A stretch of 64,000 bases of DNA from Prosthecobacter vanneervenii (GCF_014203095.1 NZ_JACHIG010000010.1:1-64000), one strand, 5' to 3'; shown: positions 1 through 8,996, numbered from the stretch's first letter. Numbers and translations are program-made. The notes: a model not told the origin generated them from the sequence alone.

Positions 1-1
1 A

Positions 2-277
2 GCTTGCTCGCCACTTCCTCTCCCTCATTCAGTTTGCCTCCGTCATCGACTGGCTCAGATATGGCTCTTGAGGGTTTTCAAACACGGCCTAGCCACCGAC
101 CCCGGCGAGCAGACCGACCTCAGCGCCAAGGAACCCGAAAAAGCCCAGGCCCTGCAAAAACTCTTCGACCAATGGAACGCCACCATGCAGCCCCCACGCT
201 GGGAAGACCAGCGCTGGAACGGCGAGGAGAGCCGCAAGGAAAAGAAGAGGGTGAAGCGGAAGAAGAAGCAAAAGTAG
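2..277 (+). pseudogene. C-terminal remnant of a sulfatase
   Basis: The reading frame is open from the window edge to the TAG at 275-277. From about nt 92 it reads like the tail of an arylsulfatase-type protein (ATDPGEQTDLSAKEPEKA followed by a tryptophan-rich end and a lysine/arginine-rich tail). Upstream of that point the frame (CSPLPLPHSV...) does not look like the usual sulfatase lead-in with L-Y-D-L. This suggests either a 3' fragment or a frame disruption near nt 90. The missing part lies outside the window, so a normal truncated-by-window gene cannot be excluded. The family call rests on the DPGEQ-x-DL pattern only. Confidence 0.5.
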
Positions 278-279
278 CT

Positions 280-329
280 CGGGCAATCTTGCCCGAAACG
301 AGCACCGACTTCTCGGGCAGGATTGCCCG
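280..329. repeat. Two adjacent short hairpins downstream of the sulfatase remnant
   Basis: CGGGCAA-TC-TTGCCCG at 280-295 and CGGGCA-GGAT-TGCCCG at 314-329 are perfect inverted repeats. They lie just after the stop codon, but neither is followed by a T-run. The second has the CA-GGAN-TG loop seen in other hairpins of this window (38738, 39136), so they more likely belong to the variable-stem hairpin family than act as terminators. Confidence 0.55.
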
Positions 330-408
330 CGCCACCCCGGGAGTTTGCCTCATTGGCTCACATCATACGCTAAATTTTTCACGTTTCATCTTGCCATTCC
401 AGATTGTA

Positions 409-428
409 TTCGTTAAAAATATAACGAA
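409..428 (+). promoter_or_regulatory. Palindromic operator candidate of the BlaI-type repressor
   Basis: TTCGTTA-AAAATA-TAACGAA is a perfect 7-bp inverted repeat with a 6-bp spacer that ends directly against the ATG at 429. It occupies the position where a ribosome binding site would be, and no Shine-Dalgarno sequence is visible. A repressor bound here would block its own transcription start or translation entry. The link to BlaI autoregulation is inferred from position and from the known behaviour of BlaI/MecI repressors. Confidence 0.6.
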
Positions 429-815
429 ATGTCCGATCCATCCCAGCTTTCACGGCGTGAGCGCCAGATCATGAACGTCCTCCATGCCGAGGGCAGCGCC
501 ACGGTGGCCGCGGTGCAGGCGCAGCTCCCGGACCCGCCCACGGACATGGCCGTGCGCCGCCTCATGCACATCCTGGAGGAAAAGGGCCACGTGAAGCGCC
601 TGCGCAAGGAGGGGCGGGAGGTCATCTACGCCCCCGCGCAGTCGAAGGCACGCGCCGGCATGAACGCGCTGAAGCAGGTGCTGGACACCTTCTTTGGCGG
701 CGCGGTGGACGAGGCGCTGGCCGCGCACCTCACCCGCAAAGACGCCGCCCTCACAGACGAGCAGGCACAGCGCATCCAGAAGCTCATCGACGAAGCCAAA
801 CGCGAAGGCCGCTGA
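429..815 (+). CDS. BlaI/MecI-family transcriptional repressor
   Basis: The 128-residue protein has the winged-helix start of the BlaI/MecI/CopY family: LSRRERQIMNVLH, then the helix pair around TVAAVQAQL and TDMAVRRLMHILEEKGHV, then a basic wing (KRLRKEGREVIYAP). The C-terminal half, from about residue 75, would form the dimerisation helices (LKQVLDTFFGGAVDEALAAHL). Length fits the family. The gene lies 6 bp upstream of a BlaR1-like membrane protein, as in classical blaI-blaR1 pairs where the sensor's protease activity removes the repressor. The palindrome at 409-428 is the likely operator. The controlled genes are unknown; no beta-lactamase is in the window. Confidence 0.9.
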   Translation: MSDPSQLSRRERQIMNVLHAEGSATVAAVQAQLPDPPTDMAVRRLMHILEEKGHVKRLRKEGREVIYAPAQSKARAGMNALKQVLDTFFGGAVDEALAAHLTRKDAALTDEQAQRIQKLIDEAKREGR

Positions 816-821
816 CCTCTT

Positions 822-3800
822 ATGAACGCTGCTCCTTTCCGTGACCTGCTTTTCCACACTGCGCTGAAGGGCACGGCGGTGCTTGTCGTGGCGCTTCTGC
901 TCGGCCTGGCCCTGCACCGCATGGCCGCTGCACGCCGCTACGCCCTGTGGATCACCACCATGGCCACGCTGGCCCTGCTGCCTCTGGCCATGGGGCTGCT
1001 GCCTGCGTGGCATGTGCTGCCGAAGGCTTCCGGAGAAATGGAATGGCCGGTGATGGAGACGCCGCAGTTCAGCATCAATGCCGAGCCGGCTTTGACTGCG
1101 GGAAGCAGCAGAGCCATCCAGCCTGCCGCCGGCGCAGCCTTGCCTGTGCAGGCGCCGGCCCAGACCGCCTTTTCCTGGAATATTTCATGGCAGGATGTGG
1201 TAGAAAACATTCCCCTGGCCTGGATGCTTGTCGCATGCGGGTTGCTGCTGCGCCTCGCGCTCAGTGCGTGGCGGCTGCGGCATCTGGAGTCTTCTCTGCA
1301 CCCAGGTGCCTGCCCCATGCTGGAGCAGGCGGCGCGTGAGCTGGGGCTGCGGCGCAGTCCGCTTCTGCTCATCGGCCCCGCCGATTCCGTGCCCATGGTC
1401 TGGGGTGTCTTCAGGCCACGGCTGCTGCTGCCACAGGGCTTTGAAAGCTGGCCTCATGAAAAGCAGCGCGGCGTGCTGCTGCACGAACTCGCGCATTTGA
1501 AGCGCGGAGATCCTCTCGCGCTCTGGCTGGCACAGTGGGTCAAGGCGCTGCACTGGTTCAATCCTCTGGCCTGGCTGACCCTGCGCCAGCTGCGTGCCGA
1601 CCAGGAGCGCGCGTGCGACGATGCCGTTATGCGCCAGGGCGTGCGTGCCAGCGACTACGCACAGTCGTTGCTGGATCTCAGCCGCCACAACCGCATCGCA
1701 CCGGGGCTCTCGCTCTGCGCATTGACGATCACGCGCTGCGCTCCGGTGGAGGGGCGTGTGAAAGCCATCCTGGACCCCGTTCGTCGGCGCGAAGGTCCCA
1801 CCCTGCGCTGGCTAGCCGGGATTGCCGGCTGCGCCCTGCTTTTCGCCCTGCCCGTGGCCATGCTCCAAGCCATCGAAGGCCCCGTCCTTCGCGGCCGCAT
1901 CCTGGATCGCAACGGCGTGGTGCTGGCGGAAAGCACGAAGGAGAAAGTGCGGGTGTATCCGCTCAAGACGCTGGCGGCGCACATGGTTGGCTACGTCCGC
2001 ACACCTGATCAGAAGCATGCGCAGATCTATGGCGGGGCAGGTTTGGAAGTGAAGCAGGATGCCGCGCTGGCTGCGGGCAGGGATGTGGCTCTGACGCTTG
2101 ATGCGCGCATTCAGGCCCTCACGATGCAGGCGATGAAGGACGGCGGTGTTGAGCGCGGCGCGACCGTGATGCTCGATCCTCGCACAGGTGAAATTCTGGC
2201 CTCTGTCTCACTGCCAAGTTTTGACCCGAACGATTTCATTCCTTCCATCAGTCACGAAAACTGGGATCGTTACCTCAAGGATCAGGACATCCCACTGTTC
2301 AATCGTTGCTTCAGAGGACTTTACCCTCCCGCATCCACCTTCACTCTGTTGACTGCCATGGCTGGGTTTTCCACCGGGTTGAGGAATGAGCATTATCAAT
2401 GCACTGGTTCGGTCACCTACGGCACCCGCGTACTCCAGTGCTGGAAGGGAGTCCGTGATGAGACCGGTCATGGAACTCTGGATCTGAAAGGGGCCGTGCG
2501 CGACTCTTGCAACTGCTATTGGTATCAGTTTGGCAATGCGACCCGTGTGGGTGCTTTTGAAAAGCTGTTTGACGCCCTCGGTTTCAATCAAAACTACGGC
2601 CTTGTGTCGCATGAGTCGACAGCAATCCTGCCGAGCGAAGCCCAACTGAAAAAAGGCAGTCCTTCTCAGGGACAGGTGAATATGGCAAACCTGGCCATCG
2701 GCCAAGGGCTCACGCTGCTTTCCCCGGTCCACCTTGGTATTCTGGCCGCCACAGTGGCCAATGGCGGCAAGGTGCCGCAGCCCAGCCTGATGAAAAGGCA
2801 GGCCACCATGCCCTGGCATGTCGAACTTGCTGATCAAGGTGTCACTGCGGACAGCATGGAATTGCTTCGGCAGGGCATGCGAGCGGTGGTCAATGACCCC
2901 GCCGGGACTGGGAAGTCTGCGAAGAGCGACAAGGTCGTGATTGCCGCCAAAACAGGCACCGCGCAGTGGAAATTATCCTCGGATCAAAAGCTGGGATTGA
3001 TGATCGGCTTTGCTCCGTATGACCAGCCGCAGATCGCGTTTGCGGTGATCTATGAAGGCCGCTCAGGCGAAGCCGTCAGTGGTGGAGCCCTCTGCGGGCC
3101 GGTCATTAAACGCATCGTGGAGGAGACGCTGGCGCTCCCGGCGGATGGTTCCGGTGAAGTGAAACCGGTGGAAGATGAGGTGACTCCGCTAAAGCAGGCC
3201 CAGATTGAGTTTGATTCCCACGCTGAAGAAATCAGGCGCGAGTTTCAGCTGCTGTTTAAAGAGCGCAGCGGCACATGTACGTTGAAACAGATCGATGTCC
3301 GGCACGGACGGGTGACCATTTTTGGAGAGGCCGTGGAGATGGCTGCGGCGCTGGGATTCAAGGATGCGCTTCCACAGATCGCAAAAAAATGGGAGATGGA
3401 ATGGAGCTTTCCTGTTCCCCAGCCTCTGGAGGATGGGAAACGCGTGAAGTTCATGGCCGAGGGGGTCTGCAAAGGAAGCGTGGAAAATGCAGCTCCATCA
3501 AAGACGAAGACCACCACAAGCGACGCAGACCGCAGCATCGTCATGGACCCACAAGTGGCGGACCTCTGGAAAAGACTGAAAAGAAAGGGCTGGCTGGCCG
3601 ATCTGCCAGCCGAGGCGATTGTGCTCGATGGTAATACCGAGCGCCTGGAGCAGTATCTTCCAGGCACACACAGGCTCTTCCGCTTCTCCCTTCCCCAAGA
3701 AGCGGCCCGTCGCTGGCTGGAAGATTCCATATTTGTCGAAGGCCAGCGCGAAAAGCTTTTGCGCTGGCCCCGTTTGCCAGCGTCGTTGAATGGCACTTTC

Positions 3801-4319
3801 ACGGCAGCGAACAACTGCACCGTCATCGTTTCGGGTGTGAATGGAGAAACCGTGCAAGTGGTGGTATTTCAACGTTCGATCCCACCAGATGAACCCGGAA
3901 AGAACCGACCGTTTCAGAAACCACGCCCGTTTCGCCCCATCTTGATTGCGCCAGATGAATCGCAGGAGCCACTGCCTGCAGGCAGACTGGCTCCTGAGTA
4001 CCATGGAAAGGGTTTCACTCAGGCTGAAGCCATGCCCACATTGGAAGTGGCCTTGCCAACGCTGCGCCCCGAGATCTCTCCGCAGGAGGTGCCGCTGCCG
4101 ACCTTTCGGCCGGAACCGGGCCAGCACAGACTGCGAGTGGCTGAACCACTTTCCGTTTCATTGCCCCAACTTCCTCATCCCGTGGATCGTTTCAAAGGAG
4201 AACTCAGCGAAGAGTCTCAAAAAGCAATTACGCGTAGCTATCGATTAACTCAGATGCACAGCTTACTCATCAGCAGCCGCATGCAGCAGGCTTTAATCGT
4301 CAAGCCGCCGAAGGCCTAG
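822..4319 (+). CDS. BlaR1-like M56 metallopeptidase fused to an FtsI/MrdA-type transpeptidase domain
   Basis: This is a 1165-residue membrane protein. Residues 1-60 and about 130-150 are hydrophobic helices. Residues 221-225 are HELAH, the zinc motif of M56 (BlaR1/MecR1) peptidases, followed by the family's ERACDDAVM segment. A transmembrane helix near 340 (IAGCALLFALPVAML) leads into a penicillin-binding domain: RGRILDRNGVVLAES, then S505-T-F-T508, S562-C-N564 and K710-T-G. The first motif should be SxxK, but its lysine is replaced by threonine, so acylation chemistry is doubtful. About 400 residues after the transpeptidase domain match nothing I know and end in proline-rich repeats (LPTLRPE, LPTFRPE). 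Classical BlaR1 is about 600 residues, so this protein is nearly twice as long. It follows the repressor gene by 6 bp and is surely co-transcribed. Confidence 0.85.
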   Translation: MNAAPFRDLLFHTALKGTAVLVVALLLGLALHRMAAARRYALWITTMATLALLPLAMGLLPAWHVLPKASGEMEWPVMETPQFSINAEPALTAGSSRAIQPAAGAALPVQAPAQTAFSWNISWQDVVENIPLAWMLVACGLLLRLALSAWRLRHLESSLHPGACPMLEQAARELGLRRSPLLLIGPADSVPMVWGVFRPRLLLPQGFESWPHEKQRGVLLHELAHLKRGDPLALWLAQWVKALHWFNPLAWLTLRQLRADQERACDDAVMRQGVRASDYAQSLLDLSRHNRIAPGLSLCALTITRCAPVEGRVKAILDPVRRREGPTLRWLAGIAGCALLFALPVAMLQAIEGPVLRGRILDRNGVVLAESTKEKVRVYPLKTLAAHMVGYVRTPDQKHAQIYGGAGLEVKQDAALAAGRDVALTLDARIQALTMQAMKDGGVERGATVMLDPRTGEILASVSLPSFDPNDFIPSISHENWDRYLKDQDIPLFNRCFRGLYPPASTFTLLTAMAGFSTGLRNEHYQCTGSVTYGTRVLQCWKGVRDETGHGTLDLKGAVRDSCNCYWYQFGNATRVGAFEKLFDALGFNQNYGLVSHESTAILPSEAQLKKGSPSQGQVNMANLAIGQGLTLLSPVHLGILAATVANGGKVPQPSLMKRQATMPWHVELADQGVTADSMELLRQGMRAVVNDPAGTGKSAKSDKVVIAAKTGTAQWKLSSDQKLGLMIGFAPYDQPQIAFAVIYEGRSGEAVSGGALCGPVIKRIVEETLALPADGSGEVKPVEDEVTPLKQAQIEFDSHAEEIRREFQLLFKERSGTCTLKQIDVRHGRVTIFGEAVEMAAALGFKDALPQIAKKWEMEWSFPVPQPLEDGKRVKFMAEGVCKGSVENAAPSKTKTTTSDADRSIVMDPQVADLWKRLKRKGWLADLPAEAIVLDGNTERLEQYLPGTHRLFRFSLPQEAARRWLEDSIFVEGQREKLLRWPRLPASLNGTFTAANNCTVIVSGVNGETVQVVVFQRSIPPDEPGKNRPFQKPRPFRPILIAPDESQEPLPAGRLAPEYHGKGFTQAEAMPTLEVALPTLRPEISPQEVPLPTFRPEPGQHRLRVAEPLSVSLPQLPHPVDRFKGELSEESQKAITRSYRLTQMHSLLISSRMQQALIVKPPKA

Positions 4320-4348
4320 GAAATGAAAACAGGAGAAGCGGTGCCGCT

Positions 4349-5200
4349 TCACTGCATCAGCAGCCCGCTGTCCGTGAGCCACTCCGTGAAACGCGTGGGC
4401 CAGCGGGAGGCGGCGGTGGGTTTCGCGTCGTGCTTGTAGCCAAAGCCGTGGCCGGCATTCGCAAAAATGTGCAGCTCGGCCTTCACCCCAGCAGCCTTGT
4501 ATTTGAGATAGAGGGTGGCCATGCCTTCGGAGATGTCCTGGCGGTCACTGTAACCAGCGGCGATGAAGAGCGGGGGCATGCCCTTTTTGGCATCAAAGAG
4601 GCCGGAGGTGCCGGGGTAGATCAGGGCCTGGAAATCCGGGCGGCTGCTCTGCTGCTCGATGATGTCGGCGGATTCTTTGTTTCCAGGATCATTGGTCATG
4701 GCGGCAAAAGCGGCCAGCTCGCCACCAGCGGAGAAGCCCAGGATGCCGATGCGATCCGGCTGGATGTGCCACTCGGCGGCACGGGCGCGCACGGTTCGGA
4801 TGGCGCGGCGGGCGTCGGCCATGGCGTGGTCCTGAATGGTATAGGTGCTGCCTTTTTCGCGGGCCAGGCGGTATTTAAGCACAAAGGCGGCGATGCCGTG
4901 CTCACGGAACCACTCTCCGAGTGCATAGCCTTCGTGGCCCAGACAGAGCTTGGAATGGCCGCCACCGGGGCAGATGATGACGGCGGTACCGGTGGCTTTG
5001 TCAGCCGCAGGCACAAAGGGGGTGATCGAGGGATTGTGCACATTGCACACGTTGCTGCCCTCAGTGGTTTCCGGCTCAGCGGCGCGGGCCTCGGAGCCAG
5101 GGGCTCCTTTGGGCCAGAGGGGCAGGGCAGCATGGGTGTCTGCGGCAGAGCAGAGCGCGGCGGGCAGGAGCAGGAGGCTGGCGAGAAGGGTGCGGTTCAT
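4349..5200 (-). CDS. Secreted alpha/beta hydrolase, acetylesterase or dienelactone-hydrolase-like
   Basis: I chose the start at 5200, which gives MNRTLLASLLLLPAALCSA, a clean Sec signal peptide; the frame extends 18 codons further without purpose. The mature protein (about 265 residues) has the alpha/beta hydrolase elements in order: ICPGGGHSKL (oxyanion loop), GILGFSAGGE (nucleophile serine), SDRQDI (acid region) and ANAGHGFG (catalytic histidine). Such proteins in this phylum are usually annotated as BD-FAE or endo-1,4-beta-xylanase-like esterases and remove acyl groups from polysaccharides. The substrate cannot be read from the sequence. It is convergent with the preceding BlaR1-like gene. 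Confidence 0.85.
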   Translation of the reverse strand: MNRTLLASLLLLPAALCSAADTHAALPLWPKGAPGSEARAAEPETTEGSNVCNVHNPSITPFVPAADKATGTAVIICPGGGHSKLCLGHEGYALGEWFREHGIAAFVLKYRLAREKGSTYTIQDHAMADARRAIRTVRARAAEWHIQPDRIGILGFSAGGELAAFAAMTNDPGNKESADIIEQQSSRPDFQALIYPGTSGLFDAKKGMPPLFIAAGYSDRQDISEGMATLYLKYKAAGVKAELHIFANAGHGFGYKHDAKPTAASRWPTRFTEWLTDSGLLMQ

Positions 5201-5261
5201 GGCAAAGCTGGGTGAAATGTAACGCTGAGAAAGCCGAAGTTTGCCAGAAATCATCGCATGA

Positions 5262-5289
5262 TTGACAAATCAAAGAGTACCGCTAGTGT
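5262..5289 (+). promoter_or_regulatory. Sigma-70-like promoter of the rpmH cluster
   Basis: TTGACA at 5262-5267 is followed after 16 bp by TAGTGT at 5284-5289, about 80 bp upstream of the rpmH start codon. The -35 box is perfect and the -10 box keeps TA....T. No other strong promoter is visible ahead of the rpmH-rnpA-yidD genes. The site was read by eye only. Confidence 0.5.
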
Positions 5290-5369
5290 CGCGCCCCCTC
5301 TTTTCGAGGGAGGCCGTGACTTGTCCGGTCTGAATCCACTGCTTCCCACTTTCACCACCCCACAAGCCC

Positions 5370-5558
5370 ATGCCAAAGACATTCAGGACCTACCAGCCTT
5401 CCAAGCGCACGCGCAAGCAGCAGTTTGGTTTCCGCGCCCGCACGAAGACCGCGAACGGCCGTGACATCCTTCGCCGCCGCCGCCGCGCCGGACGCAAGCG
5501 TCTCCTGCCCAAGGGCGTCGAGGTTCACTTCAAGCGTCACACCCAGCAGCACGCGTAG
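5370..5558 (+). CDS. rpmH: 50S ribosomal protein L34
   Basis: The 62-residue basic protein contains the L34 signature: [18 protein letters not shown], then [17 protein letters not shown]. Most bacterial L34 proteins end soon after GRKRL at about 44-46 residues; here a 15-residue tail (beginning LPKGVEVHF) follows. L34 is a structural protein of the large ribosomal subunit. It sits 23 bp before rnpA, the conserved order in most bacteria. The start codon is fixed by the family's N-terminus; there is no clear Shine-Dalgarno sequence. Confidence 0.95.
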   Translation: MPKTFRTYQPSKRTRKQQFGFRARTKTANGRDILRRRRRAGRKRLLPKGVEVHFKRHTQQHA

Positions 5559-5581
5559 TCTGCTGCGGCGCGCCCCTCCCC

Positions 5582-5962
5582 ATGCGCCTTCCCTCAAACC
5601 TGCGGATGAAGCTCGCGCGTGATTTCGCGTGTGTGAAAACGCAGGGAGCCAGCCAGGCTGGAAAATATCTGGTGCTCGGAGCATTGCGTGTGGAGGCGCT
5701 CGAAGAGTTTCAGTTTGGCCTCATCACTGGGGGTCGGCTGGGCAATGCCGTGGTGAGAAACCGCATCCGCCGCCTGCTGCGTGAGATCATTCGTGCACAC
5801 CGTGCAGAGGTTCTCCCCGGGTGGCAGATGGTCATCATCGCCCGCTGGCGTGCACCCCAGGCCACACTGCAAGAACTGGAAAACGACTGGCTGCGGCTGG
5901 CACGGCGCATGAGCCTGCTAAAACCCAAGACCTCGGCCCCGCCGCGTTCACCTGCACCATGA
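5582..5962 (+). CDS. rnpA: Ribonuclease P protein component
   Basis: This 126-residue protein assists the RNase P RNA in cutting 5' leaders from pre-tRNA. The diagnostic RNR motif is present (GNAVVRNRIRRLLREIIR), preceded by a substrate-binding start (LARDFACVKTQG) and followed by the conserved hydrophobic strand QMVIIARWRAP. Length is normal. It lies between rpmH and yidD, and its stop codon overlaps the yidD start as ATGA, which implies translational coupling. Confidence 0.93.
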   Translation: MRLPSNLRMKLARDFACVKTQGASQAGKYLVLGALRVEALEEFQFGLITGGRLGNAVVRNRIRRLLREIIRAHRAEVLPGWQMVIIARWRAPQATLQELENDWLRLARRMSLLKPKTSAPPRSPAP

Positions 5963-6195
5963 AGTGGCTCATCCGCATCCTTATCCGCGGCTACCAGGTG
6001 TTTCTCTCCCCCGTCATTCACGCCATTGGCGGTCCCGGCTCCGGATGCCGGTACACCCCCTCCTGCTCCCGGTATTTCCTGGAGGCGGTGGAGACCCACG
6101 GGGTGCTCCGCGGCAGTTGGTTGGGCATCTGCCGCATTTGCCGCTGCAACCCCTGGGGTGGCCACGGGCATGACCCGGTACCTGCCAGGAAATGA
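5959..6195 (+). CDS. yidD: Membrane protein insertion efficiency factor YidD
   Basis: This 78-residue protein begins MKWLIRILIRGYQVFLSP and contains the family hallmark GSGCRYTPSCSRYFLEAVETHG and the end CRICRCNPWGGHGHDPVP. The start at 5959 was chosen because it gives the family's normal N-terminus and an ATGA overlap with rnpA. YidD is a small inner-membrane-associated protein thought to help YidC-dependent insertion. Several cysteines are conserved as expected. Confidence 0.93.
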   Translation: MKWLIRILIRGYQVFLSPVIHAIGGPGSGCRYTPSCSRYFLEAVETHGVLRGSWLGICRICRCNPWGGHGHDPVPARK

Positions 6196-6375
6196 CTCTC
6201 CCAGACGAGGAATGACGATTTTTCTTCAACAGTGTAATGGCAGCCGGGCTTTCCCCAGGCATGGGTGCGCCCGTCATTCTCCCGCCCCCTCTCATTGTTC
6301 GCTCGACGGCAGGCCAATCCGGCTGCACATGCCGTCTTTCACTAATTCTCTTCCCCCCACCCTTAGCTAAATTTC

Positions 6376-8187
6376 ATGGACCGTAAAAGTTGGATCGTCG
6401 TGACGCTGTGTGTCATCCTCATGGGGGTGAACTGGCACTACATGCAGGAAAACCAGAAGCTTCAGCAGGCCGAGGCCGCACGTAAAAAACAGGAAGAAGT
6501 GGCCAAAAAAGCGGCCCAGGCCGCAGAGGCCAAGGCCACATCACCCGCCGCAAGTGCCACTACCACAGCCGCTCCCGCAGCCGCCGAGCTTCCAGAAGAA
6601 AAGCACTCCCTCAAGGTGGGCACCGTCACGTTTGAGCTCAGCTCCAAAGGCGGCGGCATATCCCGCGCTGTACTGGCTGGCACCGATAAGGTGACGCTCA
6701 ACGTAAACGGCCTGGAGCCCATCGGTGCCCTGCGCCGCGAGGCCGCCGGACTCGACACCATCGCCTACAAGCTGACCGCCAAGAGCGACAAGAGCGCTAC
6801 CTTTGAAGGCACCAGCAAGGAAGGCATCCTCGTCACCAAGACCTACACGCTGACCGAAGGTGCCGAGGGGGATGAGCACTTGGTGGACCTCAAGGTCACG
6901 CTGAAAAATACGGGTACCACCCAGCACCGTTCCGAGGAGTACTACCTCTATGCTGGTGCCGCCAGCGCCATCAAGCACGACGACGCTCGCTATGACGGCT
7001 TCTTCTGGAACAACGCTGGAGACACCGACAAGCATCTCTCCAACTACTATGCCAAGGGCTTCTTCAGCGACGCCCCCACGGAGTTTAAAAACTCCTACAG
7101 CGCCCTGCGCTACACGGGCGTGATGACGCGCTTCTACACGCACATCCTCACCCGCATCGCAGAGAAGGATGCCTCCGCCAAATTCTGGTCCTCCCGTCGC
7201 AAGCTGGCCCAGCCCATCGACACCGCCCACGCCACGCGCACTGACATCGAGGACTACGCCTACGATGCCGCCATGGGCCTGCCGGTGGTGGATCTGGCCC
7301 CGGGAGCCTCCGTCACCGAGAGCTACCAGATTTACCTTGGCCCGAAGGAGTACGACCGCCTCGCCCGCATCGGCCACCAGCGCAGCTACGCGATGTTCTA
7401 CGGCTACTTCAAGATTGTGAGCATCGCGCTCTCAAAGGTCATGCGCTGGATGCACGACATCAGCGGCAGCTGGGGTCTGGCCGTCATCCTGCTCACCATC
7501 TTCGTCCGTCTCTGCCTCTGGCCCATCCACGCCAAGTCCACCATGACCATGAAGCGCATGGGTCTGCTGGGGCCAAAAATGAAAGAGCTGCAGGAGAAGT
7601 ACAAGGACAATCCCCAGCAGCAGCAGATGGAGGTGATGAAGCTCTACAAGGACTACGGCGTGAACCCGCTCGGAGGCTGCCTGCCGCTCTTCCTGCAGTT
7701 CCCCATCTTCATCGGTCTTTACAGCGTGCTGGAAGTGGCCGCCGAGCTGCGCGGCCAGTCCTTCTGGTGGGTTCGCGACCTCGCGGCCGCAGACACCCAG
7801 GGCCAGCTCCTCGGCTTCAACATCAACCCCCTCCCGCTCATCATGGGTCTGACCATGGTGGCGCAGATGAAGCTGACCCCGCAGCCTGCCACGGTGGACA
7901 AGACCCAGCAGCGCATCTTCATGTTCATGCCGCTGTTCTTCCTGTGGATCAGCTATGACTTCGCCGCCGCGCTGGCCCTCTACTGGTCCACGCAGAACAT
8001 CTTCAGCATCTTCCAGACCCGCGTCATGAAGCTCTACATGCCCGAGCCCAAACTGGAAAAAGTGGCCGCAAAACCCGCAGCCAAGCCCGCTGCAGCCAAC
8101 GGCAACAATCCCTTCTTCAACCCCGGCGGTGCGCCGCAGAAGGAGAAGAAAAAGGGAGGCAACAAGCCCCCGCGCCTCGGAGGCTAG
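6376..8187 (+). CDS. yidC: Membrane protein insertase YidC
   Basis: The 603-residue protein has the full Gram-negative architecture. An N-terminal anchor (WIVVTLCVILMGVNWHYM) is followed by an alanine-rich linker and a large periplasmic beta domain (about residues 75-340). The Oxa1-like core from about residue 355 carries the helices WGLAVILLTIFVRLCLWPIH, GCLPLFLQFPIFIGLYSVL and IFMFMPLFFLWISYDFAAAL. The C-terminus is lysine-rich (KEKKKGGNKPP), as often in YidC, for ribosome contact. It inserts proteins into the inner membrane alone or with SecYEG. It follows yidD by 180 bp, keeping the conserved order. The start MDRKSWIV matches the family. Confidence 0.95.
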   Translation: MDRKSWIVVTLCVILMGVNWHYMQENQKLQQAEAARKKQEEVAKKAAQAAEAKATSPAASATTTAAPAAAELPEEKHSLKVGTVTFELSSKGGGISRAVLAGTDKVTLNVNGLEPIGALRREAAGLDTIAYKLTAKSDKSATFEGTSKEGILVTKTYTLTEGAEGDEHLVDLKVTLKNTGTTQHRSEEYYLYAGAASAIKHDDARYDGFFWNNAGDTDKHLSNYYAKGFFSDAPTEFKNSYSALRYTGVMTRFYTHILTRIAEKDASAKFWSSRRKLAQPIDTAHATRTDIEDYAYDAAMGLPVVDLAPGASVTESYQIYLGPKEYDRLARIGHQRSYAMFYGYFKIVSIALSKVMRWMHDISGSWGLAVILLTIFVRLCLWPIHAKSTMTMKRMGLLGPKMKELQEKYKDNPQQQQMEVMKLYKDYGVNPLGGCLPLFLQFPIFIGLYSVLEVAAELRGQSFWWVRDLAAADTQGQLLGFNINPLPLIMGLTMVAQMKLTPQPATVDKTQQRIFMFMPLFFLWISYDFAAALALYWSTQNIFSIFQTRVMKLYMPEPKLEKVAAKPAAKPAAANGNNPFFNPGGAPQKEKKKGGNKPPRLGG

Positions 8188-8389
8188 AAGACCAAATCCC
8201 TGCCATCTGGGCAGGAAGAGTGCTGTCTCGTGACGAACAACGGCGTCCATCCGAAGGTCGGATGACGCCTCTGGCAGACCGCCGCTTTGCCTTCTGACGG
8301 GCGTTATCATGGCGATTGTTTCATCCATCGAATTTATTCGTTCGTCATTTCCCCCCTTACCGGCTAAAACGTCATAGTCCCTGCGCGTC

Positions 8390-8845
8390 ATGACTCCCCT
8401 CGAACACGCCCACCACATTCTCGACACCATGCTCGGCTACCTGGGCTTTGTGGTCCAGATCGAGGATGACAACGGCCCGGACGGCCCCACGCTGCAGGTG
8501 CTCACAGACGACTCCGACGCCCTCATCGGCCGCCGCGGAGAGACACTGGAGGACATCCAGTACCTCGTGAACCGCGTGCTCCAGCGCCACATCAAGGACG
8601 CACCGCGTATCCGCGTGGACGTGGAGTTTTACCGCTCCATGCGGGAGGACAAGATGATCGCGCGCGCCAAGGAGCTGGGAGAACGCGTGCGCGCCACCGG
8701 CCAGAGCGCCGACTTGCCGCCCATGAACAGCTACTACCGGCGGCTGATCCACAACGTGTTTGTAAACGACCCCGAGGTCATGAGCGTGAGCTTGGACGGC
8801 GCGGCGCGTTTCAAACGCATCGTGCTCAAAAAACGCGACAGCTAG
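8390..8845 (+). CDS. khpB: RNA-binding KH/R3H protein KhpB (Jag)
   Basis: This 151-residue protein has a KH domain with the GxxG-type loop in LIGRRGETLEDIQYLVNRVL (residues about 44-63) and a C-terminal R3H-like region (MNSYYRRLIHNVF through VLKKRDS). The N-terminal Jag_N domain of Firmicute Jag proteins is absent, so this is the short form. KhpB proteins bind RNA and influence cell wall or division gene expression. Its place downstream of yidC is conserved in many phyla and supports the call. Confidence 0.88.
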   Translation: MTPLEHAHHILDTMLGYLGFVVQIEDDNGPDGPTLQVLTDDSDALIGRRGETLEDIQYLVNRVLQRHIKDAPRIRVDVEFYRSMREDKMIARAKELGERVRATGQSADLPPMNSYYRRLIHNVFVNDPEVMSVSLDGAARFKRIVLKKRDS

Positions 8846-8996
8846 CGGCCTCCGAACGCATTTCGTCCCCCCCGCGAACGAAGGAAAACAAGCTTCGTTC
8901 TTTACTCGCGACGCGATTCTGAGTTATTTTTTCTAACCCGCGCAAAATTGCCGCGCACTCGTCAACATCTTCCCTCCCAACACCCTCGCAGCTCCC

